DNA of 64,000 bases from Epiperipatus broadwayi (lineage: Eukaryota > Onychophora > Udeonychophora > Euonychophora > Peripatidae), in assembly GCA_028023455.1 (NCBI GenBank), contig JAQFVV010006542.1, positions 75,001-139,000 on the forward strand. The letters run 5' to 3'. This document shows, piece after piece, positions 40,270 through 52,144 of the stretch (within the stretch, counting starts at the first letter, position 1; each line of letters opens with the position of its first letter). The position numbers and the translations under genes were made by a program. A model generated the notes under the pieces. It made no database searches. It was not told where the DNA came from and was given only the letters and a program-made list of their open reading frames with translations.

Positions 40270-40790
40270 CAGTGATTCAAAAAATGGTCATTGGAACCCA
40301 AATTTTTTGACTTTCTTTTAAAGGTAAATCTTCATGCTCTACCTACCTCCTATTTCCTTAAATACTGCAGGTTTTACAACAAAATTGATGCTTTTTGTTC
40401 CTTGTGCCACAGGAAAGAAGAAACACAACAGCATCTATTCCACATCTGCACAGCTTTGACAAATATCCAAAAAATTATGATTAACACATATAAACAAAAT
40501 AACATCATGTTTAATAACCTAATAGAGACACTCAGTAAAGGCTGAATACCAGCAGCTCATGTAGCAACTTTTTGTTTATATAGTTTCTGGTGCACCAGAT
40601 GTATTTTCTAACAATCCCACAAAGCACCCAGACACATTATCTAATAAGCTCGAACAACTGAAGGCCAGAGATGGTAAAATTGCACACCCAGATATATTTG
40701 TTGCTACATGGTCACTATTAAAAACCTGAAATAAAACCATAACCTCAGAAAACAAATAATGACCTTTCTGTAACAAGAACAATTATTAAT
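40270..40790 (+). mobile_element. LINE ORF2 C-terminal fragment
   Basis: The frame beginning near 40,285 reads FFDFLLKVNLHALPTSYF and then FCSLCHRKEETQQHLFHIC, a CxxC...H....C motif like those that end the ORF2 proteins of the two-ORF LINEs in this window (CSLCNKQEESIDHILNQC, CSLCLREGETSLHLLCHC). Flanking residues differ, so it is a different family or subfamily. Translation breaks at about 40,545. Possible 3' untranslated sequence runs to about 41,215, ending in AATAAA-like sequence before a TA run. It is an isolated, 5'-truncated piece and is not expressed as protein. Confidence 0.55.
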
Positions 40791-41229
40791 TTTTTTTGTT
40801 GTTGTTTACATATCCCTTTTCAACAATTTTTTCTGTTTGTTCCAAAGCTATATAGTTTTAAACCATGTATTTTCAACAATGTAATTTTTGATAAACCATA
40901 AAATTTTGATTTGAAACACATGGGTAAATAAAATGAAAAAAATCATTACAAATAATAATAAATGTATAATTGCTAATGTAAATATTTTTACATTGTAAAT
41001 TTTTCTATTTAATCTTATCTCCTTTAATTGTACTGTAATTATCTATGTTAAAATGTATCCAGTAATTAATAATTTGTAAACCTATTTGAACAATGCTGTA
41101 AGTTTTTTCTAATTGATAATACATTTGTTAGACCAGACATGCCCTTATAACACTGGCAAAACCATTGTAAATTCATGTAATCTATTTTTTGTACAATAAA
41201 GTGTATTATTGAAACACAAATATATATAT

Positions 41230-42720
41230 TGTAATGGTCAGAATCGTCTATCTCACTAACACACTGCAGAATTCAAACACCAGACACAAAACTGAACATT
41301 CTAGGAGGGGTTGCCTTCTAGATATACTAAGTTCGAATCTAAAGTCCAAATTTCACAGTGCCATCTACATGATAACGCATCTGGTGCCACTACTAGTATA
41401 ACCTTTGACCGGTGCCCTGGTGGTCAGGGAGAAACAAAAGACTCTATACTAAAAGAAGTTTGGGTGGCTAATTAACGTCTATGGATTTATAAAAGAAATG
41501 CAGAAAATATATATATATATATAGACCGAGACAGTGATAGGAATCAATAAAATAAGATATCAAATTTAGTTTAAATAATTTCACACAATTTATTTATATA
41601 AATATATATATAACGCCAGTGTCTGCTTATATGAGACAGGGACGCATATTAAATAATTGATGGCATTATATTTCAATAAATGACAAAAGGTTTTAAAGCA
41701 AAGTGATATATTCTAATCCTTGGGCTAATAGCATTACGATAATGTGCTTGACAAGATAGGAACATGTGCGAGGTGCTTTGAGCAATTACACAAGTTTAAG
41801 AAAATATTTGGAAAATTAAGTGTTCTAAAATATTTATTGATTTTGAGAATAGCACGGACTAAAGCTTACTAAGCAACAAAGTGGGAATGGGATCAAAGCA
41901 TTTATTTGAGAATAATAATAATAGAGTTGCATTGGGAGGTCAGTATTGCTGATAATGAATTTATTAAAGTTGGAGGGTGTGACATGTTTAAGACACGGAT
42001 GCTTTGTAAAATAAATATAAAATAAAACAATATCGAATATCCAGAATGATTACAGAGGGCGTCTCGCCGCTAACTCGTAGGAAAGTATTTTGATGAACAG
42101 CCGAAACTTAGTGACTGTGTGACGATTGCATTTAATTCCCAGGGGTGTCATTTGGGACACCCTCTGTCTGGAAACCACAAGCATGGAGAGAACGGCCTTA
42201 GCCGTGTAAAGAATCCTTGAAAAATAAAACAAAGCGGTCTCAACAACCAATTCATTTACCAGCAATACGAGACGAGTGTATATAAAACATACTGAAGGGG
42301 TTTTACTTGGATTAAGAGAAATGCCCAATCAAATTCCCCGAAATTCATTTAAAAGGGTCCGCACATTCTCGACGTCAATGATGAACTTTATAATTAAAGT
42401 AGAATACGGTAATTAAAATAAGAAAATGTATGCTTGCAGGTTTGAAAAGTAAGTATAGATTTATATATGCAATCATGCATTAGGGGACACATTTAATCAT
42501 TGACCTTGCACATACTCTTATATTAGATTAAAATCAATAACATGTAGATTTTAAACTATGTGATTATATTATATTAAAGAAAAGAATCGCCCTCGAACGA
42601 GTCATTTGCAAGATAATAAAATTGGAAAATTATAAATTTAAAATATGCCTTAATAGCGGCGTCTTACTTTCAATAAAGGGAATAGTTCACTCGGTCAAAG
42701 ACGATTCTGACACATTATCA
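41230..42720. mobile_element. Candidate terminal-inverted-repeat element, 1.5 kb
   Basis: The left end (TGTAATGGTCAGAATCGTCT) and the reverse complement of the right end (TGATAATGTGTCAGAATCGTCT) share a perfect GTCAGAATCGTCT core and further weak similarity (CTCACTAAC against GAGTGAAC). The left end abuts a TA run. The interior has no transposase-like frame, so it would be a non-autonomous element. The boundary at the right is estimated. Confidence 0.4.
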
Positions 42721-44227
42721 TAATAAAATAAAAGAAAGCTTTATAAATAGAAAATATTAACCCAAGGATAGAGAGCAAAATGTTGAGTATATTTAAATAC
42801 ATTAAAGAAATACATAATGAAGTTATGTGAAATATAAGAAAACAATGTTAAATAGCTATAGCATGTTAGTTAGGAATCACAAGAGCTCTTGGGTTAATTT
42901 AGGTTACCTCTGGAGATGCATTTGCATGTAGATGTTCGGCAGGTTTTATAATTCAGCAGCAAAATCTGGAATGTTCATATTTTTGCAGCAGCAGCAGTTC
43001 CGGGGTTTCCTATGTGATAGCTTTCGATGGTATGGAGCAGCAGCTGGCTATTCCGAGGGGACATAGCCATTTTAATGCCTCTGCTCTGACATGTCAAGGT
43101 TAGCAAATTATTAGAATAGAACACAGAATGATTTCTCTTAGACACATTAGAATAAAAACAACTAACTCGAGAACAAAAGAAAAACCTCCTTTTTATAGTG
43201 GAATTTAACAATAGAACTGCCCTGGAGCATTACAAAAATATGGGACTTATCAGCTGTAATTAAATCATCAGAATGTCTAAAGGAATTCAACATAAATTAA
43301 TTTCTTTTGTTACTTTCTCTGTCGACATTCGAATTACAAACAAGATTTAATTAAAATTACTTTTATTAATTAAAGAAAACCTTAAGTGGACATCTGCTGT
43401 TTTTAGATAAACTTATACAACATTTACTAATTAAACTATTGTCCCTCATTTATTTTAACAGAAATATTTGGAATAACTTTTATTAAATTAAAGAAAATGA
43501 TTTTACTTTTTAAATTGCAATATTTGAATCTATTTACTAAACGAATATTTACTAAATGAATTTTATTTTAAATCAAAATATATTACGACAGTAATATATT
43601 TGTAAATAGACTCAAACAAAATAACTTTAACAATTTATAATTTTGATATGTTTAAAATGCATATCATAGTGTGTGCGCAATTACGACTTATATAACTTAC
43701 TTTTTAATAAATGTAAATTATGTGAATAAATATATAATTCATAATATTTTATTTTATTTGGGAATAAGTTATATATATTGTAATGAGCACAGATGTTCGT
43801 TACATTGTTGTTTTTTTTATTTTATTTATTAAACATGAAAGTAAATTAAAAAGTTCGCATTTAAAAATTTTCTTTAAGAATTAAAAATGGAAATTAAATA
43901 TCATCTTAAACTCTTATATATTAAATCGCACAGATAATGAAAAATTATTAAAATAAAAATTTATTAAAGAAAAAGTATTTTAAAACTAAATTTTAAAAAG
44001 ATTTGGAGATAAAATTATATCTTTAAATTTATCTTTAAACATATTTTTGATTTGGAAAACAGGTTAATTAATCAGAAATGGAAATGATTGTTAATTAGTT
44101 AAATGTAAACCAGCCTTCGGCATTTAAATGTAAAAACACCGGTCAGATAAGTAAACAATAGAAACTGTTAGCAAATAAGAAGAAATCCCTATGGAATCGG
44201 ACCGCAGCGAAAGGACCATCGCATCGG

Positions 44228-44376
44228 TGACGTAATGTTAAGTCAATCCTTCGAATACGTATAAAAGGAAAATTTGGAAATTATTAATTAGTGACTAGTT
44301 ATTGATGATTATTACGATGTAACAGCTAGGTGTTAGTGCTGAGGGGATTGAAAAAGACGCACAGCTTCAATCCCTT
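44228..44376 (+). promoter_or_regulatory. Core promoter: CRE-like site, TATA box and leader hairpin
   Basis: A CRE/ATF-like TGACGTAA (44,228-44,235) lies 24 bp upstream of TATAAAAG (44,260-44,267), so transcription would start near 44,290-44,300. Some 50-60 bp further lies an 11-pair stem (44,342-44,352 with 44,366-44,376, core GGGATTGAA/TTCAATCCC). The downstream sequence has no long ORF. The arrangement resembles the U3/R region of an LTR, in keeping with TG...CA termini at 43,779 and 46,006, but a cellular non-coding transcript is also possible. Confidence 0.4.
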
Positions 44377-45877
44377 CAGTTCTGTTAAGAAAGGAAGAAA
44401 AATGAGCCATCGTTTCTACATTGAGGACCAACTACACTAAAAAAATCTCCGGATGGATAAATAAATCGGCCAACAAGATACCAATCTTCGGACGACGTGG
44501 GAATTCACGTTCAAATGGCAAGGAATATATGAAGATGAACTATTTAAATAACCGTAAGAACTTTAAAATTTATGAACAGTAAATTAAAAACTTTCCAGAT
44601 TTAAATAATTGCAATATTATTCTATCTGACCAACATTATTTATTAATTAGTTATAATTTTATTTAATGTATTTATTTTGTAAAATCATTTCCATTTATTT
44701 ATTTTTTGTTCTTTAAGTTTTATTATGATTTTTGTTTTCCGTTAAATTAATTATAAAAATGTTAAACTTAAGTCGGGCGTGAATGGCTGTATAGATTTGT
44801 AAAGTTATATTAGGGAACGGTAATCTTAGGTTATTTATGTCATTGTTAGATTGGGTCAATGAATTGGATATATTGATGTAGTTAGTAGATGTAATCGGAG
44901 ATTCGCTACTGGCAGAATCGTTTATATATACGCCGCACTCACCCGGTTGCCTATGGAAGGAATTATAAGACGGAGAACGCAGTTCCTTTCTATGGAGTTT
45001 TTTTTTTATTGTTCTTCTCGTTAGATAGATGTAATATTCCTATCTGATTGAGAGTCAATGTCTTTTCTTAATTCTTTTGGTGCTGCCGTATTTCGTATTA
45101 CATTGAATACATCGATATATCAGATGGATTGATGCCGGTTTGACTACGAATTTTAGCCTAAGGTTAAATAGAGATAGAATATTTTAATTTCAATGCAAAT
45201 CTATGTAGTATTCATACTCGATTCTAAATAAAAATGCATTAAATTTAAGTTGTTTATAGACGCTTGCATGGATTGTTTATCGGTTAACTATGTTTTGCGT
45301 TTTCATATTTGATCAAAATATATAGACATTCGATAAATAATGATACCTTACGGTGAGTATCTAAAATGTATTTATTCGGATGTCTTTTAAGTTATTGGTG
45401 ACAATGCAAGTATCTTATGGTGAATACTATTGGGTTACATATAAATTTCCCTCCGCAATTGTCAGTAATCAATAATTTTATATTTTGATCGCTTATGCTT
45501 ACTTTGGAATGTTTTTAACCGTGTAATCTATGTAACCGATCTATAGCAACTTATTATAACAAGCTTTTATAATCCCATCTGTGCGAACTTAATTAAAATG
45601 TAAAATCAGAATGTAATAGTAATTAAAGGTAAATTAAAGTCAAAAATCAAAGTTAAAAATAATGTTAAATGTTAAAATGTAAAACTAATACTAAAATAAT
45701 TTTAAATCTTATATATATGTGCATAAATAAATAATTGTATGTTAATTACTGGCAGTGGCTTATTTTATTTATTTTTTAATATTGAAATATAATTAGATAA
45801 GATATTATATTATTTAATCTCTGCTATTCCACTGAGCTAGTGACATGGGCTAACGACCAGATGCAAAATTTAAAAGG

Positions 45878-45904
45878 AAAAAAAAAAAAAAATTTTTTTT
45901 TTTT
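45878..45904. repeat. A15/T12 palindromic homopolymer block
   Basis: Fifteen A are followed directly by twelve T. Confidence 0.95.
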
Positions 45905-46006
45905 GACTTACGTATCTGCCTACTTTATAAATTTTTCTAGGTTCAAATGCCTAGATGGCGCCCCGTAGTGCAGTTTACGTGAAGTCGCTTTCTCCGGATC
46001 GTTACA

Positions 46007-46539
46007 ATATAATACAAGCATTGTGCTCGTGGTTTAAAATTAGGCAGGATTTTCGGTATATAAGTGTATTGCAGACACACTACGATAGATTGGGGTTCAA
46101 ACTAAGGTATGAGGGTAGGAAGTAGGTGAGAAAAGGTGAAATGAAGATCTGCAAAGCAGACCTTACTGTTTCAATATATATATATACATATGGCTGCAGA
46201 AAGGAGTTTGCTATTAACTGAAAGGAGACCCTTTAATTTCTCTTGGAGGCCTTAAAGGAACCGAGCAGGGCAAATTCCTAATGTCCACTCCATACGTTCT
46301 CGTCGTTGCAGCTGTTATTACTATGTCATTATTCATATAGTATATGAACATGGATGGGCTGCTCACCAACACGCATTAGCCAGCATGGTGAGTTTATTGG
46401 CTTTTTACCTCTGAGTTTAAGATCAAGAAACACCATGGTCTTTCTTCTCAGTGCCTGATAAGGCAGAATGAATGTTTGTGTAAATGATAAATATTTTTCC
46501 AATACATATATACAATTATGACAGACAAAAATAAAGCAT
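46007..46539. other. Sequence between CpG block and RTE LINE
   Basis: No gene is recognised. The composition is less AT-rich than average from about 46,200 on, and part of it may belong to the 5' untranslated region of the LINE. Confidence 0.4.
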
Positions 46540-49475
46540 GGCCCTTATTCCCAGGAGGCTGTAAAGTCACCAATCAAGGAAGCGGTTGGTGGCCGAAGGT
46601 GGAGGGTGGTAAGAATCCCCTGATTGTGGACCCAGGCTGCCATTTGATGATGACTTTTTATTTAGGTACTTACAACAGCAGATCACTTTCAAGTTAAGGA
46701 AGATTGCAAGAATTAGAAGAAGAATTGTCTTATATCAAATGGGACATTATTGGACTTTGTGAAGTTAGAAGAAAAGGTGAAGAAACAATTGATTTAAAAA
46801 GTGGACATATACTCTATTATAAAGACACACATATTGGAAATACAAGTGGAGTAGGATTCATTATAAATAAAAAGTGGAAGAACAATATTGTGGAGATTGA
46901 TGGTGTATCGGACAGAGTTGCAAGGTTAGTTATACAACTTAATAGCAGATACCAAATGCAGATAATTCAGGTTTATGCCCCAACAAGTTCTCATAGTGAT
47001 GAAGTAGTAGAAGATTTTTATATGGATGTACAAAAGGCTTTTGATCAGAGTAAACAACATTGTTATGGGAGACTTTAATGCTAGAATTGGTAGACAAATG
47101 AAAGATGAAATTGCTGTAGGTAATTTTGGTTATGGTAATAGAAATGAGAGAGGACATAGATTTGTGGAGTTTGCAGAAAAAAAAAACTTTATATTATGAA
47201 TTCATTTTTTGAGAAAAATGTTAAAAGGAAATGGACATGGAAGCATCCAAATGAAGGTACAGCAGAATTGGATTATATTTTGACTAACAGAAAATACATA
47301 TTTCAAGATTGTAATGTTCTTAATAAATTTAACACAGGAAGTGATCATCGATTAGTAAGGTGTAAGTTACGTGTTAATGTAAAACTAGAAAGACAAAAAT
47401 TATTAAGAAAAACAATATTTACAGTTGATATTCCTAATCTTCAGAAACATTCTAATGAATTTAAATTAGAACTTACAAATAGGTTTCAAGTGTTAGGAGA
47501 TTTTGAACATGATACAGATTTGAATGAAATTAATATGAAAATAACTGATACACTTTTAAAAACTGCAATAAACATAGCTGGTAGAAAAAAGCAGCAATTG
47601 ACTAATAAAATTTCTACTGAGACTAGAGCATTTATGAAGAAAAGAAGGAATATGAAGATATACAAAAATGATGTATTAAAAAGAATTGAATATCTCGAAT
47701 TTTGTAAAATGGTACGGAAAAGAGTTGAAAATGATATAAGAAAGTATAACTGTGAAATAGCAAGGAAAGCTGTAGAAGAAAATATAAGTCTCAAAAATGT
47801 TAAACAACATTTTGGTATTGGTAGGAAATTTATATCTGCAATAAGAAAAAAAAGATGGAATTATTACTAAAAAGAGAGATGACATCATGAAATTGGTAGA
47901 AGATTTTTATCAAGAATTATATAGTAATAAAGAACAAGTACCTCCTATATTTATTACATCTTCCGAATTGCCCAGAATTTTAAATGAAGAAGTGAGACAT
48001 GCAATTAAGTGTATGAAGAAAGGAAAGGCTCCAGGAAATGATGGAATTATAATTGATATATTAAAAGAAGCAGGTGAAGAAATAGAAACAATTTTAGCAA
48101 AGTTATATACCAAATGTCTAAATAATAAAGATGTACCGGAAGATTGGAAGAATGCAGTAATAATATTAATATTTAAAAAAGGTGATAAAGAAGGTATTAG
48201 AAATTACAGACCTATCAGCCTTTTATCAGTTTTATATAAAATTTTTACCAAGATAATTACAACTCGTCTACAGAGAACTTTGGATTTCCACCAACCAAGA
48301 GAACAAGCTGGATTTAAAAGTGGTTTTAGTACAATAGATCATATCCAGGTATTGAGAGAAGTCATAGAAAGGGCAAACAAATATGAATTGTCATTATGTT
48401 TTGGATTTGTAGGTTATGAAAAGGCATTCGATTCTATACACATTTCTTCAGTGATTAAAGCATTGGATCATCAAGGTATAGATCCAGGATATTGTCATAT
48501 TTTAAAGAATATTTATAAAAATGCAACAGCAACAATTAGATTACATAATGATACTGGAAAAATCAACATTGAGAAAGATGTAAGACAAGGTGACTCCATA
48601 TCTCCAAAACTCTTTACAGCAGTGCTGCAAGAAGTATTTTGTGGATTAAAATGGGAAACTAAAGAAGTGAAAGTAAATGGAGAGTATTTAAGTCATTTAG
48701 ATTTCACAGGTGATGTAGTTGTTTTTGCAAATAATGCTTCAGAGCTGCAGGAAATGTTGCAGGAGTTAGCAGATGAAAGTAGAAAAGTAGGACTAAAGAT
48801 AAATGTTAAAAAGACTAAAGTAATGTTTAATTGATTTGCTCAAAATATAAAAATAAAGATTGATTATGAAGGATTACAAGAAGTTAACAGTTACAAATAC
48901 CTTGGTCAGAATATTAATACAGATGGAAATATAATGGAGGAAATTAATCATAGAATTAAACTTGGTTGGAGTGCTTTTGGTAGAAATAACTTAATACTAA
49001 AAGGAAATATGCCTATGTGTTTGAAAAAGATGGTTTTTAACAAATGTGTTTTACCAGTTCTTACTTATGGATCTGAGACTTGGACACTTAATAAAAGAGC
49101 AATACAGAGACTTCAGACCACTCAAAGGAGTATGGAGAGATGTATGTTGGGAGTAACAAGAAGAGATCGAAAACGCAATGTATGGGTAAGGCAACAAACA
49201 GGTGTTACTGACCTTATTGAAAAAATTAAAAGATTGAAATGGAGTTGGGCTGGACATATTGCTAGAAGAGATAATAATAGATGGACAATTGAAATTTTAA
49301 ACTGGATTCCAAGAGATTGTAAAAGACCCAGAAAGAGACCACATGTGAGATGGATGGATGAAATAAGAAAATGTGCAGGGGTATTGTGGAGAAGAGAAGC
49401 TAAAGATCGGAGAAGATGGATTAAACTTGGAGTGACCTTCATCCTGCAGTGGATTGATAATGGTTGATGATATAT
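46540..49475 (+). mobile_element. RTE-type LINE, best-preserved copy
   Basis: About 2.9 kb: a less AT-rich leader (46,540-46,660), endonuclease (46,662-47,390), a linker, a reverse transcriptase (about 47,990-48,834) and a C-terminal domain to 49,467, followed by a short tail TGATGATATATATAA. A single polyprotein with an APE-like endonuclease, an RT and a short 3' tail is characteristic of the RTE clade. An older copy of the same family lies at 10,060-11,240 on the opposite strand. No clear target-site duplication is visible, as usual for RTE elements with simple-repeat 3' ends. Confidence 0.85.
46662..49467 (+). pseudogene. RTE ORF (endonuclease-RT), inactivated
   Basis: The endonuclease begins LGTYNSRSLSS, hits a stop (TAA, 46,695), and continues GRLQELEEELSYIKWDIIGL, GLCEVRRKGE, VIQVYAPTS. 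After a frameshift near 47,055 comes VMGDFNARIG; a second shift in an A run near 47,180 leads to the GSDHRLVRCKLR motif (47,338-47,373). A third shift sits in the A run at 47,847-47,854. From 47,887 the frame is open through GKAPGNDGI, NYRPISLLSVLYKIF, EQAGFKSGFSTIDHI and VRQGDSISPKLF, except for one TGA (48,832-48,834), to 49,467. The C-terminal part reads SYKYLGQNINTDG, LTYGSETWTLNKRAI, WAGHIARRDNNRW. Motif A is FVGYEKAFDS instead of FVDYEKAFDS and motif C is FTGDVVV instead of FADDxVL, so both catalytic Asp positions are lost. Confidence 0.85.
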
Positions 49476-50480
49476 ATAATTTAACTTTTGAAAAATTAAT
49501 AATAATTTAAAGAAATAGTCAATCTCTAGATTCCACCCATTGTAAAACTATATTTGTAAAGTTCATAATATTTATGGATGTGGTATGTTTTGGATTTTAT
49601 AACTTATAAAATAGTATTCTTATTATTTAATCACTATTATTCCTAAGCAATAAAGAATTCCTTCAATTGTGAAAATATACTTAACTATAATTTTTGTAAA
49701 CAATAACTGTAATATAATAAAGTCCAAAACAAAAAAAAAACATTTTTCACCAATATTAATTAATGCAAAAGTGTAAATCTTAATACAATGTATTACTAGT
49801 TCATACTTGTAATAATAAACAACTTATAAACATAATTTGGAATTGAAATTGTCTTTTATTTTAATTCTTGTCCATTTCTCATATACATAAATTATAACCA
49901 TAAGCTTTTTTTTTAGAGAACCATATATGTGTATAATGTGGATATATATAATTTATATATTATTTTTCTTTCAACAAATCAATTTATATGCCAAAAATGA
50001 CAAATAATTTAAAACATTAAAATTTAGCTATAGAACTGTTGTTATCGGTAATTTCTTTAGATAGGTTTAAATAAAAAGTTTCAACAGTATGTAAGAATTA
50101 TTTTAGTTATTTATTGTATTTTTAATTATAAGAAACTTAATGTGATCCATGACTATGAACAAAAATCCCTTTCTTACCCATTGCATCACAAATTTTATCA
50201 CATATTGTTGAATAAGAGTGATTGAAATAAAAGAATCTCGTTATCAAATTATAATTGGAATTATTTATGTATAGTTCGTATTATAATAATTTCAAAAAAT
50301 TAAAACATGTCTTATTGCACATGAATATGAGTGCAAAATGAGAAACAAAGAAATGCTATATTTTTATAAAAAATATAATGGTCAGTTTTTGGATTTGGGC
50401 TAACAAAAGCAGCCATAGTCATGGGGAAGTTTATTATATATATATAAGCTTGTATTTACAAATATGTCATATAGGAAGCA
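49476..50480. other. AT-rich stretch, no gene recognised
   Basis: This is sequence downstream of the RTE LINE. I see no coding motif or RNA gene. Confidence 0.5.
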
Positions 50481-50624
50481 TACCAATAGCTCAAACAAGC
50501 TCTTATTGAGGTGGGCCAAAAGTTAAAAAATAATTGGTCTGGGGTTAGGAATATTCTAGATATAGATTTTAAATATTTTTCTCTTACTGCACTTATCAAT
50601 AAGAGCTTGTTTGAGCTATTGGTA
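50481..50624. repeat. Foldback: 29-bp perfect inverted repeat
   Basis: Arms at 50,481-50,509 (TACCAATAGCTCAAACAAGC plus nine bases) and 50,596-50,624 are exact reverse complements around an 86-bp spacer. The spacer holds GGTCTGGGGTTAGGAATATTCT, close to CTGGGGTTGGGTATATTCT of the foldback at 54.1-55.06 kb, and the arms share the AAGCTCTTA word with it. TA and CA runs lie on either side. It is probably a small, diverged relative of that element. Confidence 0.85.
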
Positions 50625-50664
50625 CACTACCTATATTACACACACACATATATATTATATTAGT

Positions 50665-51440
50665 GGTGTCAATGGGTTCTTTAATTTGTATGTCCTATGA
50701 ATGGAAACATCAATTTCTGCAAGAGCATGTGTGATAAGCTACTATAATTTCAAATAGAAATTTAAAAAGAAGAAAAGGTTTGCTAATCTCTATAATGGTG
50801 AGTGTGAGAGATGTATACTAATGAGACTATTTCTCCAAATTACTCCTACATTTATATTTCTAATAGATATGAAGAGGTTAAATAATATATTCTGAAATTA
50901 AATGGGACATTCTATTAATTTCAAGATATATATAAATATTCAAATATTCTTTAAACTCAAGGGTAAATATAATATTAAATTTATAAGAGTAATATGTGAT
51001 TACAATTATTATGATAAGTGGATAAAATAGATAAAACAGAATACAAAATTAAAATAATAAAAAAAAATCAATTGCATCATTACTTACAATACAATTAAAT
51101 ACTAATGAACTAAGGATAATTTTATTAACTTTAATAATCCAACTATCATTATAATTTGTAATTTATCATTATATTTACATGAAGAAAATAAATATCAAAG
51201 TAAATCATTTTCATAACATTCAGTTGAATATCTGGAAAAGTGAAACTAAACAAAAAGATACTATTAGTTAATCTTATTAGACTTTAGGTCAAATTTATTA
51301 TTATATACATGTTCTTAAATATTAATCCTTTTTTATGCCAATCACATCAACCTTATTTATACAACAATATACTTTAACTCTCAACCAGAAGAAGAGTTAA
51401 ATTAATTTTGGGTTATTCTTTTATCAACCACAGCTCCAAT
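50665..51440. repeat. Interspersed repeat N1, copy 1
   Basis: Colinear with 57,715-58,480 over about 0.75 kb in the same orientation. Shared blocks include ACAATGGTGAG.ATGAGAGATGTA-like sequence, ATATATTCTGAAAT, TATGATAAGTGG.TAAAAT, TTTTATTAACTTTAATAATCCAA (quoted in part) and AAACTAAACAAAA. No shared ORF is seen. Age is moderate, to judge by many substitutions and indels. Confidence 0.65.
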
Positions 51441-52060
51441 TAAACAACCTAAAGATATATATCCTTTAACTAAATAAAGATGAATTCATCATCTATCTAT
51501 TTCTACATAATAATGTATGCTTCAACATTAAATAATAAAAAAGAACTTGTCTTCAAATAACTAGATACCAAAAAGACCTAAATAAAGTACTGCCTTTAAG
51601 TACAAAATAAATATGAACTCTAATAAAGCAAGAAGGAATTAAACGCAAGTTATCTCAGCATTTAAATATCTAAATATATTTAAAATTTTATTATTTTCCA
51701 ATATTTAATAATCCTTGGGTTTGTTTTTTTGTTAAGATATATAAATATAACAATACAAACTATCTATCTTGTTTATTCATCCCCACACACTATTGGTTGT
51801 GTATCTGCACATATAAATAGATATTCAATACAGCAAAATATATTAATTTACCTGATGTATACAGTATTTTTTTGGTGGTTTTAAATATAAAAAAATACCA
51901 TAGCAATAATATATATTTAAATATTATTCAGCTTTTATTAAAATTCAACTAAAAGTCAGATATTTAAAAGGCAATAAAAAATTCAAAATGTTTTAAATGC
52001 TGTTGGAGTTTTCTTAAGATGATTTTTAACCGCAAAGAGTTTAGTATTCTTTCTCATGTG
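51441..52060. other. AT-rich stretch, no gene recognised
   Basis: Nothing is recognisable between repeat N1 and the tRNA-like sequence. Confidence 0.5.
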
Positions 52061-52065
52061 TCAAA

Positions 52066-52144
52066 GCATCGTCCGGGAAGCGAACCCGCAAACCCGGGAC
52101 AACTGCTTGTAAGGCTGCTGCTCTGACCACTCGACCACCAATGC
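52066..52144 (-). tRNA. tRNA-Val(TAC)-like; pseudogene or SINE head
   Basis: On the minus strand: acceptor strand GCATTGG at the 5' end with CGATGC at the 3' end; A-box-like TGGTCGAGTGG; anticodon loop CTTACAA, with TAC falling exactly at positions 34-36; and B-box-like GGTTCGCTTCC. The length is 79 nt because an 8-nt tandem duplication (TGCGGGTT) sits in the variable/T-arm region. Without it the T stem CCGGG/CCCGG would be perfect. The D stem is poor and the anticodon stem has one A-A mismatch. The flanks TGTCAAGCATTG and CGATGCTTTGACA extend the acceptor stem by several pairs. It is best seen as a tRNA-Val-derived pseudogene or the head of a tRNA-derived SINE. Confidence 0.45.

Larger units (their letters stand above)
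41228..46006. other. CpG-rich block with transposon- or LTR-like termini
   Basis: CpG is rare over most of the window but frequent here: at least ten in 42,055-42,275 and more than a dozen in 44,190-44,500. The block starts directly after a TA run with TTGTAATGGTC (41,229) and ends GATCGTTACAA before TATAATA (46,007); the termini are imperfect inverted repeats. Two similar termini, TGTAATGAGCA and TGTTCGTTACA, form a 26-bp palindrome at 43,779-43,804. Several readings are possible: nested DNA transposons, a 1.5-kb element (41,230-42,720) plus a 2.2-kb solo LTR (43,779-46,006, flanked by ATAT), or a host CpG-rich regulatory region. No coding motif was recognised; the 92- and 78-codon minus-strand frames match nothing I know. 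Confidence 0.45.

Noticed and set aside
42050-42328. 92-codon minus-strand frame in the CpG-rich block
   Set aside because: No recognisable domain and no second copy. The lower AT content makes a chance ORF more likely there.
42975-43211. 78-codon minus-strand frame
   Set aside because: No motif; starts over a CAG-rich stretch. Cannot be told from a chance frame.
47486-47794. 102-codon minus-strand frame inside the RTE LINE
   Set aside because: Antisense shadow of the sense coding region, with no independent motif.
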